Source: Pseudomonadota bacterium
GTDB lineage: Bacteria; Pseudomonadota; Alphaproteobacteria; Rhizobiales; Rhizobiaceae
DNA length: 64,000 nt
Assembly (NCBI GenBank): GCA_023404095.1
Contig: JAEYDD010000075.1
Span: 1-64,000 of the forward strand
Reading direction: 5' to 3'
A program made the position numbers and the translations under genes. Each line of letters begins with the position of its first letter. The stretch's first letter is position 1. The notes beneath the pieces were generated by a model. It had not been told where the DNA came from, did not search any database, and saw nothing but the letters and a program-made list of their open reading frames with translations. Of this stretch, positions 8,299 through 16,555 are shown in pieces.

Positions 8299-9333
8299 TC
8301 AGCTCTGCCTCATCGGGTGGCGAGCGCGCTTTCGCTTAGCCTGGCGCCGGACTGCAGCAGGCGACAGTGACGAACGCCCACCGCCAACGCTCGCCTTGAT
8401 CGCGTACCAGACTTGATTTATGAGCGGGGAGCGCTCGAGCAACTTATAGCCTGAACGCTTCCAAATGTGGCGGATATACTCGGGCAAGCTCCGCGTGAAA
8501 CGCGTTCGTGACCTGAAGCGGTTGTAGAATGCGACGTTGGGACTGAGATTGCCCACCTGCCACGGCTTCACGCTGGCAACGAAATGTACAATCGAAAACG
8601 CGTCGGCGTCCGCCGCTTGAGCGATCGGCTGCAGGGGCACGCACTGGTAGTTCCAGCGAGGATCCAATTCCTTCCAGCATCGGTCGCAGATCGCGTTCAA
8701 GGCATCCTGGTCGGCATAGCGGGTATTGGGAAAGCGATCCAGATACTCCAGCGCCCGCTCCGACACGCGTTCGTCCCGCCACCGCGCGACATCGATAAGC
8801 AGGACTCCGGCGTTGAAATACCGTTCAACGCGCAACCCGCAAGATTTGTCCAGATCATCCATAGCACCGCCGTTGAGACGGTCGCGCACAGCCCCGACCA
8901 CGGCTCCATCGAGTCCTGTTTCCCATAGCGGCCGCAGATCGCCCAACACGAGGATGTCACCGTCAAGATAGAGCGCCCGATCGCAGCTTTCCGGAAGATA
9001 GCGTGGCAGGAGAAGCCGGGCGAAGGTCATTTTAGAAATATGGGTGAGCGTGGAGTAATCGCGGGCGAAAGTCGAGATGTCGAAGGGATGCCAGCGGAAC
9101 GCGACTGAGCCCTCCGGCATGGATGCTTCGACCTTCTTTCTGGTTGGCTCGTCCATGCGTTCATGGAGGATATGCACTTCGATCGGCCATGCCCGACTGT
9201 TGCTCTCCGCGATCGAGCGAAGGGCGGTCGCGAGCGGCGTGGCGAAGTAGGCATCCGCCGCCATCAACAGCGGTCCCAACGCCGCTGCTCGGCTTTCCGG
9301 CTTGCCGTCGGCTTGCGCGCTCGTTGCTTCCAT
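8299..9333 (-). CDS. Glycosyltransferase family 8 (LgtC/RfaI-like)
   Basis: 344 residues from ATG 9333 (CAGGAA upstream); an in-frame TTG at 9351 would add six residues. GT8 hallmarks are MAADAYFATPLATALRSI near the N-terminus, the DxD-type ALYLDGDILVLGDL (about 125-140), YFNAGVLLIDVARWR, DQDALNAIC, and HFVASVKPW corresponding to the HxxGxxKPW block, with Gly replaced by Ala. Family members are retaining hexosyltransferases acting on lipopolysaccharide or other glycans. It lies between two GT2 genes on the same strand. Confidence 0.88.
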   Translation of the reverse strand: MEATSAQADGKPESRAAALGPLLMAADAYFATPLATALRSIAESNSRAWPIEVHILHERMDEPTRKKVEASMPEGSVAFRWHPFDISTFARDYSTLTHISKMTFARLLLPRYLPESCDRALYLDGDILVLGDLRPLWETGLDGAVVGAVRDRLNGGAMDDLDKSCGLRVERYFNAGVLLIDVARWRDERVSERALEYLDRFPNTRYADQDALNAICDRCWKELDPRWNYQCVPLQPIAQAADADAFSIVHFVASVKPWQVGNLSPNVAFYNRFRSRTRFTRSLPEYIRHIWKRSGYKLLERSPLINQVWYAIKASVGGGRSSLSPAAVRRQAKRKRARHPMRQS

Positions 9334-9558
9334 TTTTTGTTCCTGCTGCAAGGCATCGAGGCGTTCCTCGGCCGGTCTACACTCTGAAAATCTTGTTGCA
9401 GTCAGCGTCTTCCGGCAAGTTTGCTGCTCTCAGCTATCCGGTGAGGCGCCTGTCAGCGGTTGGACTTGAGCGCTATTGCCGATCTACGCCTTTTGACCAC
9501 TTCGCTTGTAGTCCGTGACGGATCGTCTCAACCGACCTCGGTATTGACGCCAAAATCG

Positions 9559-10593
9559 TCAGAATATGCCGTCCCTTTTCAATTTTCGCCGGTCATAACT
9601 ATCGACGACCGATCTGAGCCGACCGCGTGCGCGCTCGGCGAGGGCCCTGAGCTTCCAGGCGCCGTTGTCGAGGCGCTCAAGGCGTCGCCACTCGCTGGTT
9701 CCGACGATCTCCGGACAGATCCGGAGGGCGAACTGTCTGTATTGCGCGACCGACGTTCCCTCCCGCACCTGGCCCAGACTTACTCTGATGGCCTGGCGGA
9801 TCGCGATCCTTGCGAGCGCCTGCCAAGCCATTGATCGGAGCCGGTCTCTCTCCGGCAACAGCGAGCCCTGCGTTTCGAAAGCGTCCAGAAACGCGTCGTA
9901 TCGAGCCTTCAGATCGTACATGAAGCCGGAATGAACCGTCCGGTGCATGTTCGTGTCGTGAATTCGATAGTATGCCTGATCGCTGCCTTTCACGTAGCCG
10001 ACATCCGCGACCATGGCTGCGCGCAGCCACATGTTCATATCCGAGGAATGGGGCAGTGATGGCCTGTAACCGCCGATACTGCGCTGCACGCTGGCGCGCA
10101 GCATTACCTCGGGGCTACGCATGAAGTTGACCCCTGCGCGGCATGAGCGCTCGAGCCATTCGGCCCCCTTCCACACCGTCCAGCTGCTTCCGCTCGTGTT
10201 CGCGGGGGGGACGTACCTGTCGTGAAAGGGAATGGGACAACCATAGACCATGCCGACGTTCGGATGCGCGTTCATAAGAGCGCTCGCCCTTGCGAGGCTA
10301 CCGGGCGTCAGCATGTCGTCCGCTGAGATCAGGACCAAATAATCGCCCTGCGTATGTTCCAGCCCTTCATTGAACGTGGCGATGTGCCCCTTGTTGACCG
10401 CATGGCGGATGACGCCGACCCTGGCGTCTTCCTGGGCCAGTTTTCGGCATACCTCAGGCGTCTCGTCGCTGGAACAGTCGTCGATGATTAGAACCGCAAC
10501 CTGCACGTCGCGCTGCGCGAGTACGCTTCGAACGCAAGCCTCAAGGTAGCGAGCATAGTTGTAGCAAGGCACGATGACGAGGACTCTCGTCAT
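9559..10593 (-). CDS. Glycosyltransferase family 2
   Basis: 344 residues from ATG 10593 (MTRVLVIVPCYNYARYLEAC), chosen because the GT-A fold begins at once. In-frame ATGs at 10647 and 10656 would add a 18-21 residue leader. Motifs are VLIIDDCSSDETPEV, NKGHIATFNEGLEHTQGDYL and the acidic ISADDML (metal site region), then YGCPIPFHD and SSDMNMWLRAA. It is separated from the GT8 gene by about 225 bases, so it may have its own terminator or be the first gene of the same unit. The sugar specificity is unknown. Confidence 0.85.
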   Translation of the reverse strand: MTRVLVIVPCYNYARYLEACVRSVLAQRDVQVAVLIIDDCSSDETPEVCRKLAQEDARVGVIRHAVNKGHIATFNEGLEHTQGDYLVLISADDMLTPGSLARASALMNAHPNVGMVYGCPIPFHDRYVPPANTSGSSWTVWKGAEWLERSCRAGVNFMRSPEVMLRASVQRSIGGYRPSLPHSSDMNMWLRAAMVADVGYVKGSDQAYYRIHDTNMHRTVHSGFMYDLKARYDAFLDAFETQGSLLPERDRLRSMAWQALARIAIRQAIRVSLGQVREGTSVAQYRQFALRICPEIVGTSEWRRLERLDNGAWKLRALAERARGRLRSVVDSYDRRKLKRDGIF

Positions 10594-11233
10594 CGTGTGA
10601 CCCGCCGGTTGTTGCCATGTCTGCGTCGGTTGCGGAACGATTGTCATCACTGTCATCCGGATGGGATCGAGATGCTCCCGCCCCTTTGCGGCCGGCGGCC
10701 CCACCTGCGGAAAGCACATATAAGTACAACGAGTTCGTGCCCCGCCGGTATTCTGCTCTATTGGGTAATTCACTCCCAAGCCCACATACCTTTGAGCGTC
10801 GGCTGAAGCCGGCATAGTCCCTTGGTACTAGCGCATTGGCGTCCGAAGTCCGGCGAAAATTCCAATCCTGGCTCGCCTGACAGCTCGGGTCTCGGCGTTC
10901 CGTTAGAAACCCTTATCCGCAAAGGGCATGCAAGATTGTTCAGGCGTTCATCGCGAAGGAGGTTCTGTTCCCGAAGTTCAAGCGCAAGTAATCGGAAAAG
11001 CACTCACATCCGCCAAGAGGCACCCCAACAGCCGGCAGGGATACATCTTTCGGTGCACCCGTTACCGCGTTTTGTTTCCTTTACTCACTGAGAGAAAAGA
11101 ACTCTGCTGATTTCAGAAAATTTCGGCTTGCACCGGCGTCTTGGCTGGCGATCTCGACACCCTCAGCGGCAGGCAAAGTCGCATCGACTCAGAAGAAAAG
11201 CCTCAGCGCAGCGAAGATAAGGGCCTTCTCCGG
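10594..11233. other. Divergent intergenic region between GT2 and the WbpD-like gene
   Basis: About 640 bases if the GT2 starts at 10593 and the acetyltransferase at 11234. Open frames here have composition and codon use unlike genes. It carries the second copy of AAGCCCACATACC (10778-10790). Promoters for the leftward GT operon and the rightward sugar-synthesis operon are expected, but I could not place boxes with confidence. Confidence 0.45.
10778..10790 (+). repeat. Short repeated motif AAGCCCACATACC, copy 2
   Basis: Identical to 1027-1039. It lies about 185 bases upstream of the GT2 start (minus strand) and about 445 bases upstream of the WbpD-like start. Confidence 0.35.
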
Positions 11234-11737
11234 ATGATCGCATCTACAGTCAAGATGGGTTCCGACGTCATCATCCATCACCCGGATCTGGTCAATCTAT
11301 ATGGCTGCACGATCGGCGACGGATCTCGCATCGGCACGTTCGTCGAGATCCAGAAAAATGCCCTCGTCGGCGCCAACTGCAAGATTTCCAGCCACGCCTT
11401 CATCTGCGAAGGGGTGACGATCGAGGATGGGGTCTTCATCGGACACGGCGTCATGTTCACCAACGACGTCTACCCCAGCGCGGTCAACGCGGACGGGAGC
11501 CTGCAGACGGATGCGGACTGGGAACTCGTTGCGACTCGCGTGAAGCGCCGCGCCTCAATCGGAAGCAACGCCACCATCCTGCCCGGTGTGACGATCGGCG
11601 AGGGTGCGCAGGTGGGGGCCGGCGCCGTGGTCACTCGCGACGTCCCCGACGGTGCGATCGTGGCCGGTGTCCCCGCCCGCGTGATCGGTCGTGTGAATGC
11701 TTCGGTGGAATCCCTTCCCAGCAGGAGAAGACGATGA
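11234..11737 (+). CDS. Left-handed beta-helix acyltransferase (WbpD/WlbB-like N-acetyltransferase)
   Basis: 167 residues from ATG 11234; a longer frame from TTG 11141 has no conserved sequence. Hexapeptide repeats run through the protein (CTIGDGSRIGTFVEI, VTIEDGVFIGHGVMFTN, ASIGSNATILPGVTIGE, AQVGAGAVVTRDVPDGAIVAGVPARVIG). The MFTND segment holds the spot seen in UDP-amino-sugar N-acetyltransferases. With the next two genes it matches the WbpD-B-E set making UDP-2,3-diacetamido-2,3-dideoxy-uronic acid. The stop overlaps the next start (ATGA at 11734). Confidence 0.82.
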   Translation: MIASTVKMGSDVIIHHPDLVNLYGCTIGDGSRIGTFVEIQKNALVGANCKISSHAFICEGVTIEDGVFIGHGVMFTNDVYPSAVNADGSLQTDADWELVATRVKRRASIGSNATILPGVTIGEGAQVGAGAVVTRDVPDGAIVAGVPARVIGRVNASVESLPSRRRR

Positions 11738-12768
11738 TCGGAATCGCAGTCGTGGGCTACGGTTACTGGGGCCCGAACCTTGTCCGCAACATCGCCGACA
11801 TACCCGATGCGCGCCTCATTCAGGTCTGCGACATCCGCAAGGAACGTCTGACGCAGATCCAGGCGCGCTATCCGACGGTGGGGGTCACGGACGACCTTGA
11901 AGAAGTGTTGCGCGACCCGCGCGTAGATGCCATCGCCATCGCAACCCCGGTGTCGACGCATTTCAAGATCGCGATGAAGGCGCTGATGGCTGGCAAGCAC
12001 GTTTTCGTCGAAAAGCCGATGGCCGCGACGACCGAGGAGGCCCGCCGCCTGGTGGACGAGGCCGCAAGACGTGGGCTCAAGCTCGCCGTGGACCACACCT
12101 TCGTGCACACCGGTGCGGTGCGCAAGATGCGCGAGATCGTCGAGGACGGTCTCGGCGACATGTACTATTACGACTCGGTGCGGGTGAACCTCGGCCTATT
12201 CCAGCATGATGTCAGCGTCATCTGGGACCTTGCCGTGCACGACCTCTCGATCATGGACTACGTGCTACGCGAAAAGCCGGTGGCCGTTTCCGCTACGGGG
12301 ATGAGCCACGTGCTCGGCGAGCCGGAGAACATCGCCTATCTGAACCTCTTCTTCGAGAGCAGGCTGATCGCCCACATCCATGTCAACTGGCTGGCGCCCG
12401 TGAAGGTTCGTCGCACGCTGATCGGCGGCAGCAGCAAGATGATCGTCTACGACGATCTCGAGCCCAGTGAAAAGATCAAGGTCTATGACAAGGGCATCAC
12501 GCTCAACGGCGGACCGCAGACCAACGGTGATGTCTACCAGATGCTGGTGGGCTACCGCACCGGCGACATGTACGCCCCGCAGCTGGACATGACGGAGGCG
12601 CTGAACCGCGAACTGCGGCAGTTCATCTCCTGCGTCGAGAACAACGAACAGCCGGTCGCCGATGGGCATGCCGGCCTTCGCGTCGTGCGGATTCTCGAGG
12701 CGGCGACACAGTCGCTCGCCCAGCGCGGTCGCGTGGTCGAACTTGGCCAGGCGAGGATGATCGCATGA
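11734..12768 (+). CDS. Gfo/Idh/MocA-family sugar dehydrogenase (WbpB/WlbA-like)
   Basis: 344 residues. The N-terminal Rossmann motif VVGYGYWGPNLVRN (about 5-18) binds NAD(P). VFVEKPMAATTEEA (about 91-104) contains the family EKP with the catalytic-region Lys. WDLAVHDLSIMDYVL (about 165-180) supplies the conserved Asp/His of the active site. The WlbA/WbpB relatives oxidise C3 of UDP-N-acetyl-glucosaminuronic acid before transamination. It overlaps both neighbours by 4 bases (ATGA), implying translational coupling. The UDP-GlcNAc 6-dehydrogenase that should come first is not in the window. Confidence 0.82.
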   Translation: MIGIAVVGYGYWGPNLVRNIADIPDARLIQVCDIRKERLTQIQARYPTVGVTDDLEEVLRDPRVDAIAIATPVSTHFKIAMKALMAGKHVFVEKPMAATTEEARRLVDEAARRGLKLAVDHTFVHTGAVRKMREIVEDGLGDMYYYDSVRVNLGLFQHDVSVIWDLAVHDLSIMDYVLREKPVAVSATGMSHVLGEPENIAYLNLFFESRLIAHIHVNWLAPVKVRRTLIGGSSKMIVYDDLEPSEKIKVYDKGITLNGGPQTNGDVYQMLVGYRTGDMYAPQLDMTEALNRELRQFISCVENNEQPVADGHAGLRVVRILEAATQSLAQRGRVVELGQARMIA

Positions 12769-13871
12769 TCCCCTTTCTCGACCTGAAGGCGCAGTACGCA
12801 TCGATCAAGGAAGAGATCGACGCGGCTGTCCTCGGTGTTCTCGCATCGGCCCAATACGTGCTCGGCGACGAGGTGGCAGCCTTCGAGCGCGAGTTTGCGG
12901 AATATTGCGGAGTAAGGCATGCGATCGCCGTCAATACGGGGACCAGCGCGCTCCACCTGGCGCTTCTCGCTGCAGGAATCGGGCCCGGAGACGAGGTCAT
13001 AACGGTTCCGTTCACCTTCGTCGCAACGGCCTCGGCCATCTGCTACACTGGCGCCCGTCCGGTGTTCGTGGACGTTGAGCCGGTCACGCTGACGATGGAC
13101 CCGGCCGCACTCGAGGCGGCAATCACGCCGAAGACGAAGGCGATCGTGCCGGTTCAACTCTATGGCCAGATGGCCGAAATGGACGAGATCGCGGCCGTCG
13201 CCGCCCGTTACGGATTGCCGGTCATCGAGGATGCCTGCCAGGCGCATGGCGCGGAATACAAGGGACGGCGCGCTGGCAGTCTCGGCGTGTCTGGCTGCTT
13301 CAGTTTCTACCCCGGCAAGAATCTGGGCGCCTGCGGCGAGGGCGGCATCGTCGTAACCGGCAATGACGAGCATGCCGCACGTATGCGCATGCTGCGCGAC
13401 TGGGGCCAGGAGCAGCGCTATCATCACGTGCTCAAGGGCTTCAACTACCGCATGGACGGCATTCAGGGCGCCATCCTTCGCGTGAAACTGCGGCACCTGG
13501 AGGACTGGATCGCGATGCGTCGCGCCCACGCGGCACGCTATACGGCGATGCTGTCGGATTCCCGCGACATTCGTCGCCCATCCGAAATCGCCGGCAGGCG
13601 CCACGTCTACCACGTGTATGCCGTGCGCACCGACGATCGCGCTGCCCTGCAGGCCCGGTTGCAGGCAAACGGTATCCAGTTCGGCCAGCATTATCCGATC
13701 CCCGTGCATCTCCAGGCGGCACACGCCGATCTAGGCTACCGGCCCGGTGATTTCCCCGTTTCCGAGGCAGCGGCCCAGGAGAGCCTTTCTCTGCCGATCT
13801 ATCCGGAGATGACCGTCAGGCAGGTCGAAAGCGTCGTCGCTGCGGTGCGGGCGAGCGCCTGCGTCGGATAG
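12765..13871 (+). CDS. DegT/DnrJ/EryC1/StrS aminotransferase (WbpE/WlbC-like)
   Basis: 368 residues, PLP-dependent. The N-terminus MIPFLDLKAQYASIKEEID is typical of the WbpE subgroup. GTSALHLALLAAGIGPGDEV holds phosphate-binding residues. VIEDACQAHGAEYKG contains the PLP-ring Asp and FSFYPGKNLGACGEGG the Schiff-base Lys (about residue 184). NYRMDGIQGAILRVKL is a conserved substrate-site block. The expected reaction is transfer of an amino group from glutamate to a 3-keto-nucleotide sugar made by the preceding dehydrogenase. It is the third gene of the overlapping trio. Confidence 0.87.
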   Translation: MIPFLDLKAQYASIKEEIDAAVLGVLASAQYVLGDEVAAFEREFAEYCGVRHAIAVNTGTSALHLALLAAGIGPGDEVITVPFTFVATASAICYTGARPVFVDVEPVTLTMDPAALEAAITPKTKAIVPVQLYGQMAEMDEIAAVAARYGLPVIEDACQAHGAEYKGRRAGSLGVSGCFSFYPGKNLGACGEGGIVVTGNDEHAARMRMLRDWGQEQRYHHVLKGFNYRMDGIQGAILRVKLRHLEDWIAMRRAHAARYTAMLSDSRDIRRPSEIAGRRHVYHVYAVRTDDRAALQARLQANGIQFGQHYPIPVHLQAAHADLGYRPGDFPVSEAAAQESLSLPIYPEMTVRQVESVVAAVRASACVG

Positions 13872-14023
13872 AGCGCTGAAAGCGTGCCGTAGAAGCAGAT
13901 CCCGGTGCCTGCCCGGGAGCATACGGCCGGCCCGCGGAGCAGGTGCCACTGGCCATGGTGAAACAACGCATCGGCCGGGCGCGATGAGCTGTCGCGATCA
14001 GGGTTTGAAGCAAGGGGCGAAAC

Positions 14024-14998
14024 ATGAAGGATAAACGGGTACTCATCACTGGCGGCGCCGGACTGATCGGTTCGCACATTGCCGATCTGGTTGCACTCGA
14101 GGCGCCTCGCGAGATTCTGGTTCTCGACAATTTCGTGCGCGGGCGACGTGAAAATCTCGAGGCCGCCGCCTCCGCAGCGCCGTTGACGGTCATCGAGGGC
14201 GACATACGGGATCGAAAGCTGCTGGCCGAAGTGCTCGATGGCGTCGACATCGTATTCCACCAGGCTGCCATCCGCATCACGCAGTGCGCCGAAGAGCCGC
14301 GCTTGGCTTTCGACGTTCTGGCGGGTGGCACGTTCGACGTTCTCGAGGCCTCGGTCAATGCCGGCGTCCAGAAGGTCGTTGCGGCCTCGTCGGCATCCGT
14401 GCTTGGGCTGGCCGAAAGCTTCCCCACGACCGAGGACCATCATCCCTACAACAACCGCACGATCTATGGCGCGGCCAAGGTCTTCAACGAGGCGCTCCTG
14501 CGCAGTTTTGCAGACATGTACGGCCTGCGCTACGTCGCGCTGCGCTATTTCAACGTCTACGGGCCGCGAATGGACGCCTATGGCGTCTATACGGAGGTGA
14601 TGATCCGGTGGATGGAGCGCATCGCGGCCGGCCTGCCGCCTATCATCTTCGGTGACGGGTTGCAGACGATGGACTTCGTCGATGCGCGCGACATCGCCCG
14701 AGCGAACATGCTGGCGGCGAAAACCAACGTCACCGACGAAATCTTCAACGTGGCGAGCGGCACTGAGACCAACCTCCTGGAGCTGGCTCATCTGCTCATT
14801 CGCATCATGGGATCCACCGTAGAGCCGCAATTCCAGCCGGTTCGCAAGGTCAATCCTGTCTCGCGCCGTCTAGCCGACACCAGCAAGGCGGAGCGAATGC
14901 TCGGCTTCCGCACCGAAATTTCACTTGAGCAAGGGCTTGAAGAGCTCGTCGACTGGTGGCGCGGCGAAATCGAGAGGGCGGAGGGAGAAGCGGCGTGA
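14024..14998 (+). CDS. NAD-dependent epimerase/dehydratase (extended SDR, nucleotide-sugar)
   Basis: 324 residues; AAGGGGCGAAAC precedes ATG 14024. It shows GGAGLIGSHIADLV (cofactor loop, residues 9-22), DIRD, FHQAAIR, ASSASVLG (catalytic Ser region) and the YGAAK active-site Tyr/Lys (about 147-151), then RYFNVYGPRM typical of UDP-sugar epimerases. The product could be a UDP-hexose 4-epimer or a 4,6-dehydrated sugar; the downstream, overlapping DegT aminotransferase makes a keto-sugar for amination plausible (inference). It follows the wbpE-like gene after 152 bases. Confidence 0.83.
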   Translation: MKDKRVLITGGAGLIGSHIADLVALEAPREILVLDNFVRGRRENLEAAASAAPLTVIEGDIRDRKLLAEVLDGVDIVFHQAAIRITQCAEEPRLAFDVLAGGTFDVLEASVNAGVQKVVAASSASVLGLAESFPTTEDHHPYNNRTIYGAAKVFNEALLRSFADMYGLRYVALRYFNVYGPRMDAYGVYTEVMIRWMERIAAGLPPIIFGDGLQTMDFVDARDIARANMLAAKTNVTDEIFNVASGTETNLLELAHLLIRIMGSTVEPQFQPVRKVNPVSRRLADTSKAERMLGFRTEISLEQGLEELVDWWRGEIERAEGEAA

Positions 14999-16254
14999 CG
15001 ACGTTTCCGATACCCGTAGCAAAGCCGTTGATGGACGAACTCGAGATCGAGGCCGTCCGGCGGGTGGTGATGTCCGGTTGGGTCACACAGGGACCGGAGG
15101 TCGCGGCTTTCGAAAATGAGTTCGCCACTTATGTCGGCGCACGGCATGCCTGCGCCGTCTCTAATTGCACGACCGCGCTTCATCTGGCCTTAAAGGTCGT
15201 GGGCGTGGGGCCGGGCGACGAGGTCGTGACGGTCAGCCACTCCTTCATCGCAACGGCAAACGCCATTCGCTATTGCGGCGCGATACCGATCTTCGTCGAT
15301 ATAGAGGCGGACGGCTTCAACATCGACCCGACATCCATCGAGGCGGCGATCACGCCGCGCACGAAGGCAATCCTGTGCGTTCACCAGCTCGGCATGCCAT
15401 GCGATCTTGCAAAGATCGTTCCCATTGCCAAGCGGCATGGCATCGCCTTGGTGGAGGACGCCGCCTGCGCGTCCGGCAGCGAGATCCTTTGGGACGGGCG
15501 TTGGGAGAAGATCGGCAAGCCGCATGGCGACGTCGCCTGCTTCTCCTTCCATCCGCGCAAGCTTCTGACCACCGGCGACGGCGGCATGCTGACGACGGCG
15601 AACCCCGATTACGATGCGAAATTCCGCCTGTGGCGCCAGCACGGCATGAGCGTGCCGGACACCGTCCGTCATGGTTCGAAGCGCGTCATCTTCGAGAGCT
15701 ATCCGGAGCTGGGGTATAATTACCGGTTGACGGACCTGCAGGCCGCGATCGGGCGCGTTCAACTGGCCAGGCTGCCGGAACTTGTATCGGCCCGCCGCAG
15801 CATCGCGGAGCGCTACCGGGACGGGCTCGCCAGAATACCGGGCGTACAGGCTCCCTTTGAACCGTCCTGGGCCCGCAGCAACTGGCAGAGTTACTGCCTT
15901 CGCCTTTCCGACGGTATCGACCAGCTGAAGGTCATGCAGACCCTGCTCGACCAGGGTGTTTCGACGCGAAGGGGCATCATGACGATCCACCGCGAGCCGG
16001 CATATGCCGAGGTGGGCAGCCACCGCACAGTTGGAAGGCTTCCGCACAGTGTCGCTGCCCAGGAGCGCTCCATTATCCTCCCGCTTTATGCGCAGATGAC
16101 GGAGACGGAACTCGCCGCCGTGCTTCAGCAACTGCGCGAGATCTGCCGGGCCCCGTCTACCGATCGCGTCGTCATGGCAGGGGCGGTGCGGATGCTGGCG
16201 TTGCCGGCATGGCTGGCGGCCATGGTTGAGAACGGCGCCGTTTTCCTGGCGTGA
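14995..16254 (+). CDS. Second DegT/DnrJ/EryC1/StrS aminotransferase
   Basis: 419 residues from GTG 14995, which overlaps the previous stop as GTGA and has GGAGGGAGAAGC upstream. The PLP enzyme signature is clear: SNCTTALHLALKVVG, VSHSFIATANAI, VEDAACASGSE (PLP Asp) and FSFHPRKLLTTGDGG with the Schiff-base Lys near residue 194. YNYRLTDLQAAIGRVQL follows. It resembles perosamine-synthase-type enzymes using a 4-keto-6-deoxy sugar, but substrate is not decided by sequence. It pairs with the upstream epimerase/dehydratase as a sugar-amination module distinct from the WbpE-like gene. Confidence 0.85.
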   Translation: MTTFPIPVAKPLMDELEIEAVRRVVMSGWVTQGPEVAAFENEFATYVGARHACAVSNCTTALHLALKVVGVGPGDEVVTVSHSFIATANAIRYCGAIPIFVDIEADGFNIDPTSIEAAITPRTKAILCVHQLGMPCDLAKIVPIAKRHGIALVEDAACASGSEILWDGRWEKIGKPHGDVACFSFHPRKLLTTGDGGMLTTANPDYDAKFRLWRQHGMSVPDTVRHGSKRVIFESYPELGYNYRLTDLQAAIGRVQLARLPELVSARRSIAERYRDGLARIPGVQAPFEPSWARSNWQSYCLRLSDGIDQLKVMQTLLDQGVSTRRGIMTIHREPAYAEVGSHRTVGRLPHSVAAQERSIILPLYAQMTETELAAVLQQLREICRAPSTDRVVMAGAVRMLALPAWLAAMVENGAVFLA

Positions 16255-16312
16255 AGTGAAAGGCTAGTCTCCGCCTGTAGATGCTCCCTTGCGCGAGGCC
16301 GAAGCAAGCCTC

Positions 16313-16350
16313 AAGAAGCAGCCCGGGCTTTTCGGCCCGGGCTGCTTCTT
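16313..16350 (+). terminator. Strong intrinsic terminator
   Basis: AAGCAGCCCGGGC (16316-16328) pairs perfectly with GCCCGGGCTGCTT (16335-16347) around a six-base loop, followed by CTT. It lies 60 bases after the second aminotransferase and before the convergent wzx gene. The rest of 16255-16555 shows no gene. Confidence 0.8.
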
Positions 16351-16555
16351 GTCGTCCGTCAGAAGTCTCGCGCAGGTCTCGGCAGTGCAGGCCGAGGACG
16401 GGTTCGGTCGTCAGGCTCAGCATGTCTCGTGTAGTCGGCAGGCTCCGTTGCATTTGTGACCCTGGTTGCGCTGCGCGATGCTGCACAGGGTAGGGCAAAG
16501 GAGGCTTGTCCGTGTGCCGGCGCGCTGCCCTGGCGCCTTCACGGAAGGCGAAATC

